Origin: Chlorocebus sabaeus
Taxonomy: Eukaryota > Chordata > Mammalia > Primates > Cercopithecidae
Assembly (NCBI RefSeq): GCF_047675955.1
Contig: NW_027327637.1
Span: forward strand, 434,001-498,000
Length of the DNA stretch: 64,000 nt
Direction: 5' to 3'
Below the pieces are notes generated by a model. It was not told the DNA's origin. It was given only the letters and a program-made list of their open reading frames with translations, and did no database searches. Positions 60,700-64,000 of this stretch are shown here, piece by piece. The position numbers were made by a program, and so were the translations under genes. Each line of letters starts with the position of its first letter. Positions within the stretch are counted from its first letter, which is position 1.

Positions 60700-63600
60700 A
60701 GAAATATCTTCCGTTCAAAACTGGAAAGAAGCTTTCTGAGAAACTGCTCTGTGTTCTGTTAATTCATCTCACAGAGTTACATCTTTAACTTCAAGAAGCC
60801 TTTCGCTAAGGCTGTTCTTGTGGAATTAGCAAAGGGATTTTTGGAAGCCCATAGAGGGCTATGGAGAAAAAGGAAATATCTTCCGTTCAAAACTGGAAAG
60901 AAGCTTTCTGAGAAACTGTTCTATGTTCTGTTAATTCATCTCACAGAGTTACATCTTTCCCATCAAGAAGCCTTTCGCTAAGGCTGTTCTTGTGGAATTG
61001 GCAAAGGGATATTTGGAAGCCCATAGAGGGCTATGGTGAAAAAGGAAATATCTTCCGTTCAAAACTGGAAAGAAGCTTTCTGAGAAACTGCTCTGTGTTC
61101 TGTTAATTCATCTCACAGAGTTACATCTTTCCCTTCAAGAAGCCTTTCGCTAAGCCTGTTCTTGTGGAATTGGCAAAGGGATATTTCGAAGCCCATAGAG
61201 GGCTATGGTGAAAAAGGAAATATCTTCCGTTCAAAACTGGAAAGAAGCTTTCTGAGAAACTGCTCTGTGTTCTGTTAATTCATCTCACAGAGTTACATCT
61301 TTCCTTTCAAGAAGCCTTTCGCTAACGCTGTTCTTGTGGAATTGGCAAAGGGATATTTGGGAGCCCATAGAGGGCTATGGTGAAAAAGGAAATATCTTCC
61401 GTTCAAAACTGGAAAGAAGCTTTCTGAGAAACTGCTCTGTGTTCTGTTAATTCATCTCACAGAAATACATCTTTCCCTTCAAGAAGCCTTTCGCTAAGGC
61501 TGTTCTTGTGGAATTGGCAAAGGGATATTTGGAAGCCCATAGAGGGCTATGGTGAAAAAGGAAATATCTTCCGTTCAAAACTGGAAAGAAGCTTTCTGAG
61601 AAACTGCTCTGTGTTCTGTTAATTCATCTCACAGAGTTACATCTTTCCCTTCAAGAAGCCTTTCGCTAAGGCTGTTCTTGTGGAATTGGCAAAGGGATAT
61701 TTGGAAGCCCATAGAGGGCTATGGGGAAAAAGGAAATATCTTCCGTTCAAAACTGGAGAGAAGCTTTCTGAGAAACTGTTCTATGTTCTGTTAATTCATC
61801 TCACAGAGTTACATCTTTCCCTTCAAGAAGCCTTTCGCTAAGGTTGTTCTTGTGGAATTGGCAAAGGGATATTTGGAAGCCCATAGAGGGCTATGGTGAA
61901 AAAGTAAATATCTTCCGTTCAAAACTGGAAAGAAGCTTTCTGAGAAACTGCTCTGTGTTCTGTTAATTCATCTCACAGAGTTACATCTTTCCCTTCAAGA
62001 AGCCTTTCGCTAAGGCTGTTCTTGTGGAATTGGCAAAGGGATATTTGGAAGCCCATAGAGGGCTATGGTGAAAAAGGAAATAAATTCCGTTCAAAACTGG
62101 AAAGAAACTTTCTGAGAAACTGCTCTGTGTTCTGTTAATTCATCTCACAGAGTTACATCTTTCCCTTCAAGAAGCCTTTCGCTAAGGCTGTTCTTGTGGA
62201 ATTGGCAAAGGGATATTTGGAAGCCCATAGAGGGCTATGGTGAAAAAGGAAATATCTTCCGTTCAAAACTGGAAAGAAGCTTTCTGAGAAACTGCTCTGT
62301 GTTCTGTTAATTCATCTCACAGAGTTACATCTTTCCCTTCAAGAAGCCTTTCGCTAAGGCTGTTCTTGTGGAATTGGCAAAGGGATATTTGGAAGCCCAT
62401 AGAGGGCTATGGTGAAAAAGGAAATATCTTCCGTTCAAAACTGGAAAGAAGCTTTCTGAGAAACTGCTCTGTGTTCTGTTAATTCATCTCACAGAGTTAC
62501 ATCTTTAACTTCAAGAAGCCTTTCGCTAAGGCTGTTCTTGTGGAATTGGCAAAGGGATATTTGGAAGCCCATAGAGGGCTATGGAGAAAAAGGAATTATC
62601 TTCCGTTCAAAACTGGAGAGAAGCTTTCTGAGAAACTGTTCTATGTTCTGTTAATTCATCTCACAGAGTTACATCTTTCCCTTCAAGAAGCCTTTCGCTA
62701 AGGCTGTTCTTGTGGAATTGGCAAAGGGATATTTGGAAGCCCATAGAGGGCTATGGTGAAAAAGGAAATATCTTTCATTCAAAACTGGAAAGAAGCTTTC
62801 TGAGAAACTGCTCTGTGTTCTGTTAATTCATCTCACAGAGTTACATCTTTCCCTTCAAGAAGCCTTTCGCTAAGCCTGTTCTTGTGGAAATGGCAAAGGG
62901 ATATTTCGAAGCCCATAGAGGGCTATGGTGAAAAAGGAAATATCTTCCGTTCAAAACTGGAAAGAAGCTTTCTGAGAAACTGCTCTGTGTTCTGTTAATT
63001 CATCTCACAGAGTTACATCTTTAACTTCAAGAAGCCTTTCGCTAAGGCTGTTCTTGTGGAATTGGCAAAGGGATATTTGGAAGCCCATAGAGGGCTATGG
63101 TGAAAAAGGAAATATCTTCCGTTCAAAACTGGAAAGAAGCTTTCTGAGAAACTGCTCTGTGTTCTGTTAATTCATCTCACAGAGTTACATCTTTCCCTTC
63201 AAGAAGTCTTTCGCTAAGGCTGTTCTTGTGGAATTGGCAAAGGGATATTTGGAAGCCCATAGAGGGCTATGGTGAAAAAGGAAATATCTTCCGTTCAAAA
63301 CTGGAAAGAAGCTTTCTGAGAAACTGCTCTGTGTTCTGTTAATTCATCTCACAGAGTTACATATTTAACTTCAAGAAGCCTTTCGCTAAGGCTGTTCTTG
63401 TGGAACTGGCAAAGGGATATTTGGAAGCCCATAGAGGGCTATGGTGAAAAAGGAAATATCTTCCGTTCAAAACTGGAAAGAAGCTTTCTGAGAAACTGCT
63501 CTGTGTTCTGTTAATTCATCTCACAGAGTTACATCTTTCCCTTCAAGAAGCCTTTCGCTAAGGCTGTTCTTGTGGAATTGGAAAAGGGATATTTGAAAGC

Positions 63601-64000
63601 CCATAGAGGGCTATATTGAAAAAGGAAATATCTTCCGTTCAAAACTGGAAAGAAACTTTCTGAGAAACTGCTCTGTGTTCTGTTAATTCATCTCACAGAG
63701 TTACATCTTTCCCTTCAAGAAGCCTTTCGCTAAGGTTGTTCTTGTGGAGTTGGCAAAGGGATATTTGGAAGCCCATAGAGGGCTATGGTGAAAAAGGAAA
63801 TATCTTCCGTTCAAAACTGGAAAGAAGCTTTCTGAGAAACTGTTGTATGTTCTGTTAATTCATCTCACAGAGTTACATCTTTCCCTTCAAGAAGCCTTTC
63901 GCTAAGGCTGTTCTTGTGGAATTGGCAAAGGGATATTTGGAAGCCCATAGAGGGCTATGGTGAAAAAGGAAATATCTTCCGTTCAAAACTTGAAAGAAGC
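60700..64000 (+). repeat. Right-hand monomers with raised private divergence
   Basis: About 19 monomers of the same family, but with many changes not seen elsewhere: gaattagcaaagggattttt (60825), cccatcaag (60959), tttgggagccc (61358), agaaatac (61462), atggggaaaa (61721), ataaattcc (62081), gaaactttc (62105 and 63654), gaattatc (62593), TTTCATTC (62773), catatttaac (63361), ggaaaaggg (63579), tttgaaagcc (63593), ctatattg (63612), ggagttggc (63747), ctgttgtatg (63841) and aacttgaaag (63988). The 11-monomer style series TTTCG-like/taagcctg/atttcgaag/taac recurs at 62.77-63.03 kb. No non-satellite sequence has appeared by the window end. Confidence 0.78.

Larger units (their letters stand above)
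1..64000 (+). repeat. Alpha-satellite array, about 372 tandem 172-bp monomers, single orientation
   Basis: Every line of the window is the same 172-bp unit with scattered substitutions. Seen in the sequence: the motif starting each unit recurs every 172 bases from position 1 to 63973, and all phase changes are explained by 20 indel sites summing to -12. No unit is inverted and nothing is inserted between units. Known of the family: alpha satellite is the 170-172 bp centromeric repeat of simian primates, and neighbouring nucleosomes and CENP-A chromatin are built on it. The single-monomer 172-bp form with one HindIII site per unit is the African green monkey type; macaques and baboons mainly show dimers of about 340 bp and human arrays are 171 bp. 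Inference: this is centromeric or pericentromeric DNA of a Chlorocebus-like monkey. The whole stretch holds no gene; all short open frames are repeat translations. Confidence 0.97.

Noticed and set aside
1..64000. CRISPR-like or phage-like direct repeat array
   Set aside because: The repeat unit is 172 bp with no unique spacers between units; the whole unit is repeated. This is tandem satellite DNA.
1..64000. Transposable-element insertions, inversions, tRNA or rRNA genes, telomere repeats
   Set aside because: Reading through all monomers, the 172-bp phase is never broken by more than six bases and no unit is reversed, so there is no room for such features.

Overview
The window is one uninterrupted block of primate alpha-satellite (centromeric) DNA. 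From base 1 to base 64000 it consists of head-to-tail copies of a single 172-bp monomer, all in the same orientation. I count 372 monomer lengths. A by-eye tally of every length change (20 indel sites, net -12 bases) accounts exactly for the phase shift between the first and last monomers. I see no unique sequence, mobile-element insertion, inversion, RNA gene or credible protein gene.

The monomer has one HindIII site, a perfect pJ-alpha box (A-type alpha satellite) and no canonical CENP-B box. A 172-bp single-monomer alpha satellite with HindIII periodicity matches what I remember of African green monkey (Chlorocebus) component-alpha DNA. An Old World monkey of the tribe Cercopithecini, most likely Chlorocebus, is therefore the best source call. 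That species call rests on memory of the consensus, not on a database search.

There is no fixed higher-order repeat running through the window. The array is a mosaic of overlapping duplications, visible because linked single-base variants recur in the same order. 1-5 kb: tandem copies of an 11-monomer block (1892-bp offset). About 5.95-12.25 kb: a block copied again at 15.9-22.2 kb. About 12.6-16.05 kb: a block copied again at 25.3-28.95 kb. 22.9-26.4 kb: a 14-monomer duplication. 27.9-31.45 kb: another 11-monomer duplication. 31.5-39.3 kb: further copies of earlier blocks. 40.4-42.3 kb: copied at 46.4-48.3 kb. 42.5-45.4 kb: a 12-monomer duplication. 48.1-49.9 kb: a 5-monomer duplication. 50.4-60.7 kb: a 29-monomer (4986-bp) tandem duplication in which I found no difference. 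60.7-64 kb: monomers with more private variants.

The points most worth a second look are the apparently identical 4986-bp duplication, a cluster of private indels at 20.5-23.0 kb that may mark poor consensus quality, four-gamete evidence of exchange between repeat copies, an imperfect 11-bp dyad in every monomer, and a recurrent variant that brings a cryptic site to 14 of 17 matches with the CENP-B box. I found no undescribed gene system.
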